Positions 37,101 to 44,890 of a stretch of DNA of 64,000 bases are shown here, in pieces. The position numbers and the translations under genes are program-made. The DNA comes from Flavobacterium sp. NRK F7. Its GTDB lineage: Bacteria > Bacteroidota > Bacteroidia > Flavobacteriales > Flavobacteriaceae. The notes under the pieces are model-generated. The model was not told the origin of the DNA and ran no database searches. It saw only the letters and a program-made list of their open reading frames with translations. Position 1 is the first letter of the stretch; each line of letters opens with the position of its first letter. The stretch spans positions 1,141,646 to 1,205,645 of the forward strand of contig NZ_JAMXLB010000001.1 in assembly GCF_024054195.1 (NCBI RefSeq), in the 5' to 3' direction.

Positions 37101-38400
37101 TGTTAAAAATATTCAAGCAAATTATACACAAACCAGTGGTACGGTTTTACCAGGTTATTTACCAGGATTAGGTTTCTTTGGAACGTCAAAACCTTCTTTA
37201 GGGTTTGTGTTTGGAAGCCAATCCGACGTTCGTTATGAAGCAGCAAGACAAGGTTGGTTGACCTCTTTCCCTGATTTCAATCAAAACTTTACACAAGTAG
37301 TGAACAAACAGATGAATTTCACAGCTCAAGTAGAACCATTTGCAGATGTAAAAATTGATCTAACAGCGGATCGAATGTATGCTGAAAATTATTCAGAACA
37401 ATATGATGTTACGAATGGACAGTATAATTCGCGTTCTCCTTATAACTTTGGTAATTTCAGTATTTCAACTATATTGATACAAACGGCTTTCAGCCAAAGT
37501 GATGAAAATTTTTCAGAATCATTCAATACTTTTAGAGCAAATCGTCTTTTGGTCGCAGATAAATTGGCAACGGCTCATTATGGAACAAATAATTATCCTA
37601 GAGATGCAGAAGGCTATCCAGTAGGTTTTGGTAAAAATAGTCAGCAAGTTTTATTACCTTCGTTTAGAGCTGCGTATTCTGGTAAAGATGTAGGTAAAGA
37701 GTCGGTAGGTGTTTTTAAAAATATTCCTTTGCCAAATTGGAATTTAAAATATACAGGTTTAATGAGATACAAATGGTTTAAAGATAAATTCAAGCGTTTT
37801 TCATTACAACATGGGTATAGAGCAAGTTATAACGTCAATTCTTTCCGATCTAATTTGAATGAAGCCCCAGTAGATGCGAATGGAAATTTTTATGCAAGCA
37901 CGATTATTTCAAATGTGAATTTAAGCGAACAATTTAATCCACTACTTCGCGTAGATTTTGAAATGAAAAATTCGATTAAGATTTTGGCCGAAATGAAAAA
38001 AGATCGAACTTTAAATATGAGTTTTGACAATAATCTCTTAACGGAAGTGAGCGGTAATGAATATACAATTGGATTGGGATATCGAATTAAAGACGTAATC
38101 ATCAACTCTAAATTGGCAGATAATCCAACGGGAGTAATTAAAAGTGATATCAATATTAAGACAGATTTCTCATTACGTAAGAATAATACCATTGTTCGTT
38201 ATTTGGATTATGATAATAATGAATTAGCTGGTGGACAAAATTTATGGTCTATTAAATTATCGGCAGATTATTCGTTTAGTAAAAATTTAACGGCAATATT
38301 CTTCTACGATCATCAATTTTCAAAAGCTGTAATTTCAACGTCTTTCCCAATTACAAATGTGCGAACAGGTTTTACTATTCGTTACAACTTTGGAAATTAA
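31177..38400 (+). CDS. sprA: T9SS outer-membrane translocon protein SprA (Sov)
   Basis: 2407 residues, the longest gene here. SprA forms the very large (36-strand) outer-membrane barrel through which type IX secretion substrates leave the cell; it is needed for gliding in Flavobacterium. I took the TTG at 31177, 3 bases after the ruvA stop, as start; a GTG at 31195 is an alternative. A signal peptide follows (KRILVGILFFLNIEGQAQ). Visible family wording includes LRYTKQDNPAFSPRNR early and the C-terminal barrel strand FTIRYNFGN. A Lys-rich low-complexity stretch lies near residues 1925-1965 (KSKSKNKKDANKGTKE). The order maeB-ruvA-sprA-gcvH is one I recall from other Flavobacterium genomes. A strong terminator follows. 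Confidence 0.95.
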   Translation: MEKKLKVNILSRRFKGVKRILVGILFFLNIEGQAQENDSIQTGADLGKIKVPNPKSIVEAYTYDVTTDRYIYTNTFDGFNVNYPLVLTPQQYQELVLREEMRKYYREKSAAVDGKKEGSEEKKKDLLPRYYVNSKFFESIFGSNTIDIKPTGSVEVDLGLRYTKQDNPAFSPRNRVTTTFDFDQRISVGLQGKVGTRLNVNINYDTQSTFAFQNLIKLEYSSTEDDIVQKLEVGNVSFPLSNSLIRGSQSLFGVKAQLQFGKTTVTGVFSEQKSQTKTVTSQGGGTLQDFQLFAQEYDSDKHYFLSQFFRDKYDAALETYPYINSRVQITRIEVWVTNKQNRINSNENNLRNLIALQDIGEAPLTNVAPQEVVGVNLASNPNFFNAVSPDSPSDNKNNKFDPNKIGTASSFLTQAIREVATANNGFTIGVDEGLDYAKLENARKLTASEFTYHPQLGYISLNQRLANDEVLGVAYQYTIGDQVYQVGEFGTDGVEATQVDNSGIPSSQALLVKLLKSNLTAVKQKTPNQELTMPTWNLMMKNIYQIPGGYQLQQEDFKFNILYTDPSPLNYITKADGGPDLPANVKDTPLLKVLNVDKLNYTNDPQAGGDGFFDYVSGITIDPQYGRIIFTTKEPFGELLFDKLNASATEDYDDENTYNANQEKYVFRTLYKSTQAAALQESEKNKFLLRGRFKSSGGDGISIGAFNVPQGSVVVKSGGRVLVEGVDYTVNYQLGKVQLLDPSLQASNTPIEISVENNSVFGQQTRRFWGVNVEHQFNKNFLVGGTILNLSERPFTNKSNYGQESVNNTIVGLNTNFSTEVPLLTRLVNKLPNIDTDVPSNLSFRGEIAYLLPGASKADQFNGEATTYVDDFEGSQSSIDLRSPQSWDLASVPLEYNFDGNPDTTEPSSNDLRVGDKRAKLSWYSIDPIFYTQAPSGINNDDLSLNRTRRIYSRELYPNVDIAQGNTNVITTLDLTYFPRDRGPYNYNQSIAATNQFSATEAPDNWAGIMRSINSTNFEQSNVEYVQFWVLDPYYGNAPDVVNPANAGKLVINLGEISEDILKDGRKQFENGLPEVGATIPALQTNWGQVPSAQSLVYAFDTNEANRTIQDVGYDGLNDAGEAAKFTDYAGYSDPSADNYQFYLSASGDIINRYKNYNNFEGNSPVNVTDTNRGNDTKPDVEDVNRDQTMNTINAYFKFEVPINASPQVGQDYVVDIRTVSESVPNGSNVSARWIQYKIPILEFTNDNVVGSIADFRSIRFMRMYMTGFNDEITLRFGSLDLVRGEWRRYASSLDFNDQVTTDDNTGFDVVAVNIQENGSRTPIPYVSPPGVTREQLYNNNTVINQNEQSLSLRVYDKDSGYDDGLEPNDARAVFKNVSVDMRQFKKLRMFLHAESLPTPPETQPLQDNEMKAFLRFGNDFTENFYQIEIPLKVSAQNAATPEAIWPSENEIEVALSILTALKSKIISDPNSITPDVNGIRFVNEQDLGSSDNKLTIGIKGNPNFGLVRTLMVGVKNNTNQIIRGEVWFNELRLSDLDNKGGYAAVANMDTNVADFATLSATSRVSTIGFGGIEQGPNERSREDVFQYDVVTNLNLGKLLPKKWGITLPFNYAVGEETITPKYDPFYQDIELQQLIDNTEDQAEKENIKNRAIDYTKRTSINFIGVRKERGEEQKQHFYDVENLTLSYSFNETEHHDYEIENLVDQQNRTSLDYAYAFKPLTIEPFKKSNKLAKSGYYKMLKDFNFNFLPASVSFSSNIVRQFNRQQFRLVDVEGIGLDPLYRRNYFFNYQYGFNYNITKSLRVNYTAATNNIVRNYLDENDVPVDGLDIWDDYWNVGESNQHNQQIVVNYDLPINKIPALSFVKSTYSYTGDFNWQRSSDFLRDFQVGNEVYDLGNTIQNANSHKLNTTFNMDLLYRYVGLTGNKKSKSKNKKDANKGTKETLPKPGQKITAKGKTTKNEGNIFVNGLIGIVTSVKNIQANYTQTSGTVLPGYLPGLGFFGTSKPSLGFVFGSQSDVRYEAARQGWLTSFPDFNQNFTQVVNKQMNFTAQVEPFADVKIDLTADRMYAENYSEQYDVTNGQYNSRSPYNFGNFSISTILIQTAFSQSDENFSESFNTFRANRLLVADKLATAHYGTNNYPRDAEGYPVGFGKNSQQVLLPSFRAAYSGKDVGKESVGVFKNIPLPNWNLKYTGLMRYKWFKDKFKRFSLQHGYRASYNVNSFRSNLNEAPVDANGNFYASTIISNVNLSEQFNPLLRVDFEMKNSIKILAEMKKDRTLNMSFDNNLLTEVSGNEYTIGLGYRIKDVIINSKLADNPTGVIKSDINIKTDFSLRKNNTIVRYLDYDNNELAGGQNLWSIKLSADYSFSKNLTAIFFYDHQFSKAVISTSFPITNVRTGFTIRYNFGN

Positions 38401-38424
38401 GTCATAATAATACGGTTATAAATT

Positions 38425-38453
38425 AAATCCGCTTAATACAAGCGGATTTTTTT
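38425..38453 (+). terminator. Terminator after sprA
   Basis: AAATCCGCTT, loop AATAC, AAGCGGATTT and a T-run: a perfect 10-bp stem. Confidence 0.88.
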
Positions 38454-38512
38454 ATGGAAAAGAATCTTTTAAAAATATTTGTGAACTTATTTTAGAATTA
38501 AATTAATAAAAC

Positions 38513-38520
38513 TACATTTG
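38513..38520 (+). promoter_or_regulatory. Promoter of gcvH
   Basis: TACATTTG, an exact TAnnTTTG match, 25 bases before the gcvH ATG. Confidence 0.5.
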
Positions 38521-38545
38521 TATAAAGATTAAAAAATAACACAAA

Positions 38546-38926
38546 ATGAACATACCATCAAACTTAAAGTACACTAAAGATCATGAATGGGTTGCAGTAG
38601 AAGGAGAAATAGCAACTATTGGAATTACAGATTTTGCACAAAAAGAATTAGGAGACATCGTTTATGTTGAAGTAGAAACTTTGGATCAAACTTTAGATAA
38701 AGATGAAGTTTTTGGTACAGTTGAAGCAGTTAAAACGGTATCAGATTTATTTTTACCTTTAACAGGTGAAATAATTGAATTTAACGATAGCTTAGAATCT
38801 GAGCCTGAAAAAGTAAATTCAGATCCTTATGGAGAAGGTTGGATGGTAAAAGTGAAATTTACAGATGCTAGTGAATTAGAAAAACTATTATCTAGTGAAG
38901 ATTACGCAGCACTTATTGGAGCGTAA
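38546..38926 (+). CDS. gcvH: Glycine cleavage system H protein
   Basis: 126 residues, standard length. It is the lipoyl carrier that shuttles the aminomethyl group between the P, T and L proteins of glycine cleavage. The lipoylated lysine is Lys63 in [12 protein letters not shown]. The start [15 protein letters not shown] is typical. The other glycine cleavage genes are not in the window. The 3' end overlaps the start of the VanZ-like gene by about 11 bases, suggesting coupled translation. Confidence 0.97.
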   Translation: MNIPSNLKYTKDHEWVAVEGEIATIGITDFAQKELGDIVYVEVETLDQTLDKDEVFGTVEAVKTVSDLFLPLTGEIIEFNDSLESEPEKVNSDPYGEGWMVKVKFTDASELEKLLSSEDYAALIGA

Positions 38927-39263
38927 GTTTCTATATTTGGCTGTTTTATGGAGTGTCATTATATTGTACCTGTGTTTGGTGTCAATAAAAGGAACTCCAT
39001 CTTTAGTCAGTATACCTAATAAAGATAAAATAGTACATTTTATATTTTATTTTGTATTGTTTTACTTTTGGAAAAAAGCTTTAAATGTGTATGAATTTAA
39101 AAGACAATTAAAATTAGTTCTTATTTTAGTGGTGTATGGCATAATTATTGAAGTATTTCAATGGATGTTTACCAAGGATCGTCATGCAGACATCTATGAT
39201 GTTATAGCAAACGCTCTTGGAGCTGTTACCGCTTTGGTTTTTTTAAGATTTGTTAATAAATAA
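38916..39263 (+). CDS. VanZ-like family membrane protein
   Basis: About 115 residues from a TTG at 38916; a GTG at 38895 in the same frame gives 122. Four predicted membrane helices, with the VanZ-like motifs [18 protein letters not shown] and [20 protein letters not shown] followed by ANALGA, which contain the conserved acidic and aromatic residues of the family. VanZ proteins are associated with teicoplanin resistance in Gram-positives, but in Bacteroidota they are common small membrane proteins of unknown role. The gene overlaps gcvH and precedes tonB; this neighbourhood gives no functional clue. The start site is uncertain. Confidence 0.82.
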   Translation: MERKFLYLAVLWSVIILYLCLVSIKGTPSLVSIPNKDKIVHFIFYFVLFYFWKKALNVYEFKRQLKLVLILVVYGIIIEVFQWMFTKDRHADIYDVIANALGAVTALVFLRFVNK

Positions 39264-39326
39264 AACTTAAAAAAATTTTAAAACTATTTTTTTATTAATT
39301 ATATTAGCGACCTCAAAAACAAAATT

Positions 39327-40073
39327 ATGGAAGTAAAGAAAAATCCTAATGTTGACCCTAAAAGAAACAGCGGACTGTTTTTTCAAATAGGACTTGTAGC
39401 TGTTTTAGTACTTACCTACTTGGGTATTGAAATGAAATCTGAAGATCCAAGAGTTGAAAACGAAAAATTTGCATTAACAGATAATTTAGTATTGGATGAA
39501 GAAGATGTTGTGTTAACAATGCCTCCAGTACAAAGACTACCTCCACCACCTCCACCAGCTCCAGAAGTAATTGAAGTGGTTAAGAATGAAATCAAATTAG
39601 AAGAAAAGAAAATCGAAACTACTGAGATTGAAGAAAATAAACCAGTAACTGTGGTTGAAGCTTCTGAAGTAGGTGAAACAGGACCTAGCTTAGATGATAT
39701 TCCTGATGAGATGCCATTTGCTATTATTGAGCAAATTCCTATGTTCCCTGGATGTGAAGGTGTTGCAAAAAGCAAACAAATGGATTGCTTTAACGAAAAA
39801 ATGAATGCACACATCAAAAAATATTTCAGTTATCCAGAAAGAGCAGCTGAAAATGGATCTCAAGGATCTGTAGCAGTTCAATTTATGATTGATAAAGATG
39901 GTGTTGTAAAAGACATTCAAGTAAGAGGTAGAGGTATTAAACAAGATGCAGAATTGTTAGAGCAAGAAGCACAACGTATTATTTCTAAATTACCTAAATT
40001 TACTCCGGGTAAACAAAGAGGTAAGGCGGTAAGAGTAAAATACGGTTTACCAATTACATTTAAATTACAGTAA
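39327..40073 (+). CDS. tonB: Energy transducer TonB (first copy)
   Basis: 248 residues. One N-terminal membrane helix (about 16-36), then a Pro-rich periplasmic stretch (VQRLPPPPPPAPEV) and Glu/Lys-rich spacer, then a TonB C-terminal domain (about 135-248) with YPERAAENGSQGSVAVQFMI and the final strand VKYGLPITFKLQ. TonB transmits proton-motive force from ExbB/ExbD to outer-membrane receptors such as the one at 7654-9852. No exbB or exbD lies in the window. A Cys pair (MFPGCEGVAKSKQMDC) precedes the domain and recurs in the next TonB. Confidence 0.93.
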   Translation: MEVKKNPNVDPKRNSGLFFQIGLVAVLVLTYLGIEMKSEDPRVENEKFALTDNLVLDEEDVVLTMPPVQRLPPPPPPAPEVIEVVKNEIKLEEKKIETTEIEENKPVTVVEASEVGETGPSLDDIPDEMPFAIIEQIPMFPGCEGVAKSKQMDCFNEKMNAHIKKYFSYPERAAENGSQGSVAVQFMIDKDGVVKDIQVRGRGIKQDAELLEQEAQRIISKLPKFTPGKQRGKAVRVKYGLPITFKLQ

Positions 40074-40093
40074 TTACGTAATTCTTATATATA

Positions 40094-40125
40094 AAATTCC
40101 AATCGAAAAGATTGGAATTTTTTTT
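40094..40125 (+). terminator. Terminator after first tonB
   Basis: AAATTCCAATC, loop GAAAA, GATTGGAATTT and a long T-run: a perfect 11-bp stem. Confidence 0.88.
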
Positions 40126-40140
40126 GGCATATAATTTGTG

Positions 40141-40176
40141 TAGTATTTGTTAACAAGCTGTTAACATTAAATACTA
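40141..40176 (+). promoter_or_regulatory. Nested palindrome upstream of second tonB
   Basis: Outer arms TAGTATTT (40141-40148) and AAATACTA (40169-40176) enclose inner arms GTTAAC (40149-40154) and GTTAAC (40160-40165), with a 5-base centre and a 3-base offset on the right side. TGTTAACA also occurs as two direct repeats 11 bases apart. The structure ends 7 bases before the tonB start at 40184. It could be an operator or an RNA hairpin controlling initiation. No exact TAnnTTTG box is seen here; near matches (TA-N3-TTTG) occur at its left edge. Confidence 0.5.
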
Positions 40177-40183
40177 TATAATT

Positions 40184-40960
40184 ATGAGAGCAAAAGATGA
40201 TTTTAAAAGAAAGACAAAAAATAGTTTTATCTATTTTCAATTAGGTCTAATCGCAGCCATGGTCGTTACCCTTTTTATTTTAGAGTCTAATTTCAAAGAG
40301 GTAATTAAAAAATCGGATACAGGTACAATTTGGGAACCTGTTTATGATAGTACTTTTGTTTACAATCCAGCAGAACCTGAAGCTCCTGCAAAAGTGAAAC
40401 TTATAGCTCCTAAGAAAATAGCTAGTGTTGAACCAAGACCAAAAGTGGAATTAGTCGACAAATTTGATGTAAAAGATGATAATGAGAAAGTTGTCAAACA
40501 AGATTTAGGTACTCAAGATGATCCTGAAGTTGATAATACTCCTGTTGATACCAATCCAGTTGCTTCAAATACTGCTACAACTACTGGAGGAACTACGGAA
40601 CCTATGAATCCTTTTACTGTTGAGCAATTGCCAATGTTTAAAGCATGTAAAGGTCTAGCAAGATCAGAACAAAAAGCTTGTTTTGATGAACAATTGGCCA
40701 AAGCAATTTCTAAAAATTTAGTATACCCAGAAAGGGATTTTGATAATAGAAAACAAGGTACGGCTCTGATTGAATTTATAATAGATGAAAACGGGAATAT
40801 TACAAATGTTAAACCATTAGAAAACAATCGTGCTACAGAGGATATGAAAAAAGCAGCAGAAAAAGCAGTTAAAAAAATACCTCAATTAATTCCTGCGAAA
40901 CAAGGAACTAAAAATGTTAAAATTAAATACGCGATTCCAATTACCTTTCGATTAAATTAA
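40184..40960 (+). CDS. Energy transducer TonB (second copy)
   Basis: 258 residues, paralogous to the preceding TonB. One N-terminal membrane helix (YFQLGLIAAMVVTLFIL), then a Lys/Asp/Thr-rich spacer without the poly-Pro run of the first copy, then a TonB C-terminal domain (about 145-258) ending VKIKYAIPITFRLN. The segment before the domain (QLPMFKACKGLARSEQKAC) matches the corresponding Cys-bearing segment of the first copy, so the two arose by duplication of this subtype. The separate terminators and the palindrome upstream indicate independent control. It may serve different receptors from the first. Confidence 0.9.
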   Translation: MRAKDDFKRKTKNSFIYFQLGLIAAMVVTLFILESNFKEVIKKSDTGTIWEPVYDSTFVYNPAEPEAPAKVKLIAPKKIASVEPRPKVELVDKFDVKDDNEKVVKQDLGTQDDPEVDNTPVDTNPVASNTATTTGGTTEPMNPFTVEQLPMFKACKGLARSEQKACFDEQLAKAISKNLVYPERDFDNRKQGTALIEFIIDENGNITNVKPLENNRATEDMKKAAEKAVKKIPQLIPAKQGTKNVKIKYAIPITFRLN

Positions 40961-40977
40961 TTGGAATATTTACTAAA

Positions 40978-41006
40978 AAAAGAATCCCATATCAATGGGA
41001 TTTTTT
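40978..41006 (+). terminator. Terminator after second tonB
   Basis: AATCCCAT, loop ATCA, ATGGGATT followed by a T-run. Confidence 0.82.
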
Positions 41007-41036
41007 ATTTTTACCGTATATTCAAAATGAAGTGCT

Positions 41037-41780
41037 ATGTCTCTCGAACAATATCTAGATGCGACTTATTTAAAAACTGCTGCACAGGCTGGAATTTCTA
41101 AAAAAGAAAACGTACGCATCGTGGAGCAAAATATTCAAGAAGCAATACAGTATGATTTTAAGTTGATTATGATTCGACCTGAATTTGTTTCGTTAGCTAA
41201 AACGAGGATTGTAGAGGCGAAGTCCAAATTATGTATCGGAACTGTTATCGACTTTCCAAAAGGAGATAATTCTACTCAATTTAAAGTGGTAGAAGCTAAA
41301 AAAGCAATTCTAGATGGTGCTGATGAATTGGATTTTGTGTTGGATTACGAAGCTTTTAAAAGAGGTGAAATGACAATGGTAAAAGAGCAGGTTTTAACGT
41401 GCACAAAGTTGGCTCTTGAGAACAATAAGGTCGTAAAGTGGATTATTGAAGTAGCGGCTTTGTCTCATCATCAAATTATTCAACTATGTGTTTTGATAAA
41501 GAATGTGATTATTGCGAATTTTAAAGAATCTTTTTACGATCATGTGTTTGTAAAATCTTCTACAGGTTTTTATCAAACGCAGGATGGTTTACCAAATGGA
41601 GCTACTGTTGAAACCATTAAAATAATGTTGGAGAATGCCTTTCCTTTGCCTGTTAAAGCTGCTGGTGGTGTTCGAAATTATGAAGAAGCTATAGAGATGA
41701 TTAAGTTAGGTGTAAAAAGAATAGGAACTTCTGCGGCAAAGGCAATAGTGGAAGGTAAAGAATCTAATTCAGAGTATTAA
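41037..41780 (+). CDS. deoC: Deoxyribose-phosphate aldolase
   Basis: 247 residues, TIM barrel class I aldolase cleaving 2-deoxyribose 5-phosphate to glyceraldehyde 3-phosphate and acetaldehyde. Family motifs are CIGTVIDFPKGDN, ADELDFVLDYEAF, the Schiff-base lysine strand VKSSTGFY and the second active-site Lys in VKAAGGVRNYEEA. No other nucleoside-catabolism gene adjoins it. Its stop is 2 bases before the RemB-like start, so the two are probably co-transcribed, an odd pairing found by position only. Confidence 0.95.
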   Translation: MSLEQYLDATYLKTAAQAGISKKENVRIVEQNIQEAIQYDFKLIMIRPEFVSLAKTRIVEAKSKLCIGTVIDFPKGDNSTQFKVVEAKKAILDGADELDFVLDYEAFKRGEMTMVKEQVLTCTKLALENNKVVKWIIEVAALSHHQIIQLCVLIKNVIIANFKESFYDHVFVKSSTGFYQTQDGLPNGATVETIKIMLENAFPLPVKAAGGVRNYEEAIEMIKLGVKRIGTSAAKAIVEGKESNSEY

Positions 41781-41782
41781 AA

Positions 41783-43894
41783 ATGAAAATATATATTGGT
41801 CTTTTTGTTTTTTTAATGGGGTTTCAAACATTCGCTCAAGTTGAAAAGCAAACGTTTCCCGTTTTTTCTGAATGTAAAAATGAACTTCCTGAAAAGCAGG
41901 AAAATTGTTTTTATGTGACCTTACAAAATTTTATTTACACTAAATTTAAGGTTCCAAGCGAGGTTGTTGAAGAAAATTATAAAGGTGATGTTATTGTGGT
42001 GTTTGAAGTGGATACTATTGGTCAATTTAATACGCTTTATATTGATGCAATTTCCAATGATTTGAGACAAGAAACACAAAATGTATTCGAACAATTACCT
42101 GTAATTCAGCCAGCTACTTATTCAGGAAGGCCAACCTACAGTAAATTTACTTTAAAAATTGCAATTCCTTTGGTTGATCCCAATCTAAAACAAGAAGATT
42201 TGGTTGTTGCTGAAAATAGCCATTCAGTTAAACTTGTTGCAAATAATGAGAAAGAATTGACAGAATTTGAGGACGTTGAAAAATCGTATAAGCCATTTGA
42301 TAATCCTAATTTTCGAAGTAATTTAAATATCGCTTTTACCCATTTAAATTATTACAATTTTGAGGCAGTACTAAATCAAGTTGGAAGTAATAATCATACA
42401 GCTACAAAGCCCTATTCTTACAGCGAGGTAGCTAAATATTATGACTTTGATGCAGCTCAGAAGCAGTTGCTTAAAGAAAAAGAATCTTGGTGGGGAAGAA
42501 AGCTTTGGAATGAAAATTTAGTAGCGATTCAAGGTGAGGGATATTGGTTTACGGTAAATCCAATTTTTGATCTTAGAATTGGTAAAGATACAGGAAGCGA
42601 TTTGTCTAGTACATTTGTAAATACTAGAGGAGTGCAGGTACAAGGAGCTTTAGGGGAAACATTAACTTTTTCTTCGTCTATTTACGAAAGTCAAGGGCGC
42701 TTTGCAGATTATTATAATGCGTATGCTGTGAGTTTAAGGCCTTCTGGAGGAAATCCTGCAATCATTCCTGGAGTAGGAATTGCAAAGTTATTTAAAGAAG
42801 ATGCTTTTGATTTTCCAATGGCAGAAGCTAATTTAAAGTATAAGCCTAATTCATTTATTGATTTGCAATTAGGTTATGGAAGAAATTTTATTGGAGATGG
42901 TTATCGTTCGCTTTTACAGAGTGATGCTACAAGTCCGTATCCTTATTTTAAAATTAATACTACCTTTTGGAAAATTAAATATACCAATACCTATATGTGG
43001 TTGAAAGATGTAAGGCCTGAAGTAACTTTAGAAGGAACGTACGCAACCAAATATATGGCGAGTCATTATTTAAGTTATAATGTTTCTAAAAGATTGAATA
43101 TAGGTTTGTTTGAAAATGTGGTTTGGACCAATACAAATGATAGAGGATTTGATGTGAACTTTGTGAATCCTATTATTTTTTATAGAGCAGTAGAATTTTC
43201 TTCTTCTTCTAAAAGCGGAAATGCTGTATTGGGAGCAACAGCTAAATACAAATGGAGCAACAGTGTTAATTTTTACGGGCAATTCTTATTGGATGAATTT
43301 GCAATTGGTGATGTGAAAGAAGGTAATAAGAGTTGGAGAAATAAATTTGGATATCAAATTGGAACTAAATATTATAATGCATTTGGAGTAAAAAACTTCA
43401 TGTTGCAACTGGAATATAATCAAGTGAGACCTTATGTGTATTCGCATAGTAATCCGCTGACTAATTATGGACATAATAACCAAAGTATGGGGCATGCATG
43501 GGGTGCTAATTTTAGAGAATTAGTTGGAATTGCTCGTTATGCTAAAACAAGATATTTTGGAGAAGCTAAATTTACTTATGGACAAAGAGGTTTTGATTTT
43601 AATTCGGTAACAGATACTTATAATTATGGTGGAAATATTTACTTGAACTATGATGAAAATAGACCTTTTGATTCAGGTGTAGCTATAGCTCAAGGAAATA
43701 AAACAACAGTAATTATTGGGGAATTACAAATTGGTTATGTTGTTAATCCTGCTTCTAATTTAAAGGTTTTTGCGAATGCCATGTTTCGAGATTTTAATCC
43801 TAAATTTCAAACTGAAACACTTCAAAAAACAAATACAAGTTGGTTTTCAATAGGTTTAAGAAGTGATTTATTTAATTGGTATTTTGATTATTAA
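41783..43894 (+). CDS. RemB-like gliding motility outer-membrane protein with N-terminal TonB-C-like domain
   Basis: 703 residues. The signal peptide ends near GFQTFAQ. Residues about 20-130 resemble the C-terminal domain of the two TonB proteins just upstream: a Cys-bearing lead (FPVFSECKNELPEKQENC), GDVIVVFEVDTIGQF and the closing strand FTLKIAIPLV. The remainder (about 200-703) is rich in alternating aromatic strands, includes LGYGRNFIGDGYRSLL and ends in LRSDLFNWYFDY, consistent with an outer-membrane barrel. This layout matches what I recall of RemB, a Flavobacterium johnsoniae protein linked to gliding; the name is from memory and not checked. It follows deoC by 2 bases. Confidence 0.65.
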   Translation: MKIYIGLFVFLMGFQTFAQVEKQTFPVFSECKNELPEKQENCFYVTLQNFIYTKFKVPSEVVEENYKGDVIVVFEVDTIGQFNTLYIDAISNDLRQETQNVFEQLPVIQPATYSGRPTYSKFTLKIAIPLVDPNLKQEDLVVAENSHSVKLVANNEKELTEFEDVEKSYKPFDNPNFRSNLNIAFTHLNYYNFEAVLNQVGSNNHTATKPYSYSEVAKYYDFDAAQKQLLKEKESWWGRKLWNENLVAIQGEGYWFTVNPIFDLRIGKDTGSDLSSTFVNTRGVQVQGALGETLTFSSSIYESQGRFADYYNAYAVSLRPSGGNPAIIPGVGIAKLFKEDAFDFPMAEANLKYKPNSFIDLQLGYGRNFIGDGYRSLLQSDATSPYPYFKINTTFWKIKYTNTYMWLKDVRPEVTLEGTYATKYMASHYLSYNVSKRLNIGLFENVVWTNTNDRGFDVNFVNPIIFYRAVEFSSSSKSGNAVLGATAKYKWSNSVNFYGQFLLDEFAIGDVKEGNKSWRNKFGYQIGTKYYNAFGVKNFMLQLEYNQVRPYVYSHSNPLTNYGHNNQSMGHAWGANFRELVGIARYAKTRYFGEAKFTYGQRGFDFNSVTDTYNYGGNIYLNYDENRPFDSGVAIAQGNKTTVIIGELQIGYVVNPASNLKVFANAMFRDFNPKFQTETLQKTNTSWFSIGLRSDLFNWYFDY

Positions 43895-43948
43895 CAGTTT
43901 TAAGTTTTTTTCTCTTAAAAATTACACATAAATCAAAAATCTTATTTG

Positions 43949-43956
43949 TATCTTTG
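43949..43956 (+). promoter_or_regulatory. Promoter of the ctaB-cox3-cox4 operon
   Basis: TATCTTTG, an exact TAnnTTTG match, 30 bases before the proposed ctaB start. It shows that a TTG at 43954 cannot be the start codon. Confidence 0.55.
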
Positions 43957-43986
43957 CGCCCAATTAAACAAGGATATCTGTTCATT

Positions 43987-44889
43987 TTGGATACTTTAAA
44001 TCATACTATTACAAAACCATCACTTTTTTCAAGTTTTGTTGCTATTACCAAAGCTAGATTGGCCTTAAGTGTAGTTTTTTCTACCTTGGCGGGATATTTA
44101 TTAGGTGTTTCTGATTGGTCAAGTCAAAATTGGATTACTTTATTGTTCTTAATGGTAGGCGGTTATTGTATGGTAGGAGCGTCTAATGTTTTTAATCAAA
44201 TTATTGAAAAAGATTTAGATGCTTTAATGGATAGGACTAAAAATCGACCGCTACCAGCTGGTACGATTAGCAAACAAAATGCCTTTATTTTAGGAGTGGT
44301 ACTTACTGTTTTAGGTTTGGCAATTTTATATTATGTCAATGCTAAAACTGCTATGTTTGGTGCGATTTCTATATTTATGTATGTAAGTTTGTATACACCA
44401 TTAAAAACAATCACTCCATTGTCTGTTTTTGTAGGTGCTTTTCCAGGTGCTATTCCTTACATGTTGGGATGGGTTGCCGCAACAGGACATTTTGGAATCG
44501 AAGCTGGGACGTTATTTATTATTCAGTTTTTTTGGCAATTTCCTCATTTTTGGGCGATTGGCTGGTTTTTATACGACGATTATAAAAAAGCAGGTTTCTT
44601 TATGTTGCCAACGGGTAAAAGAGATAAGAAAACAGCTTTGCAAACCATTTTGTATACCATTTGGATGATTATAGCTTCTGTACTTCCAGCATTTGGTTTT
44701 ACAGGGAAATTATTCTTAACTAAAATTTCAGCAGGAATTGTATTCATTTTGGGATTATGGATGTTGTTTTATGCCGTAAAACTGTATAAAGAAATGGATG
44801 CTAAAGCGGCTCGAAAGTTAATGATTGTAAGTGTGTCTTATATATCATTATTACAAATTGTATTTATTTTGGATAAATTTTTAAGATAA
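43987..44889 (+). CDS. ctaB: Protoheme IX farnesyltransferase (heme O synthase)
   Basis: 300 residues from a TTG at 43987 (DTLNHTITKPSLF). An earlier TTG at 43954 lies inside the promoter box and is rejected. UbiA-family prenyltransferase with about nine helices; the first Asp-rich motif is NVFNQIIEKDLDALMDRTKNRP (shown in part: DLDALMDRT) and the second is FLYDDYKKAGFFMLP. It converts heme B to heme O for the aa3-type oxidase encoded at 18782-21742. One base separates it from the COX3-type gene that follows. Confidence 0.93.
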   Translation: MDTLNHTITKPSLFSSFVAITKARLALSVVFSTLAGYLLGVSDWSSQNWITLLFLMVGGYCMVGASNVFNQIIEKDLDALMDRTKNRPLPAGTISKQNAFILGVVLTVLGLAILYYVNAKTAMFGAISIFMYVSLYTPLKTITPLSVFVGAFPGAIPYMLGWVAATGHFGIEAGTLFIIQFFWQFPHFWAIGWFLYDDYKKAGFFMLPTGKRDKKTALQTILYTIWMIIASVLPAFGFTGKLFLTKISAGIVFILGLWMLFYAVKLYKEMDAKAARKLMIVSVSYISLLQIVFILDKFLR

Positions 44890-44890
44890 G

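Noticed and set aside
43898-43915. TTTTAAG / CTTAAAA inverted repeat after the RemB-like gene as a terminator
   Set aside because: It is a weak, purely AT stem and lacks a following T-run; I do not count it as a terminator.
43954-43986. TTG at 43954 as ctaB start
   Set aside because: It lies inside the TATCTTTG promoter box, so it would not be transcribed.
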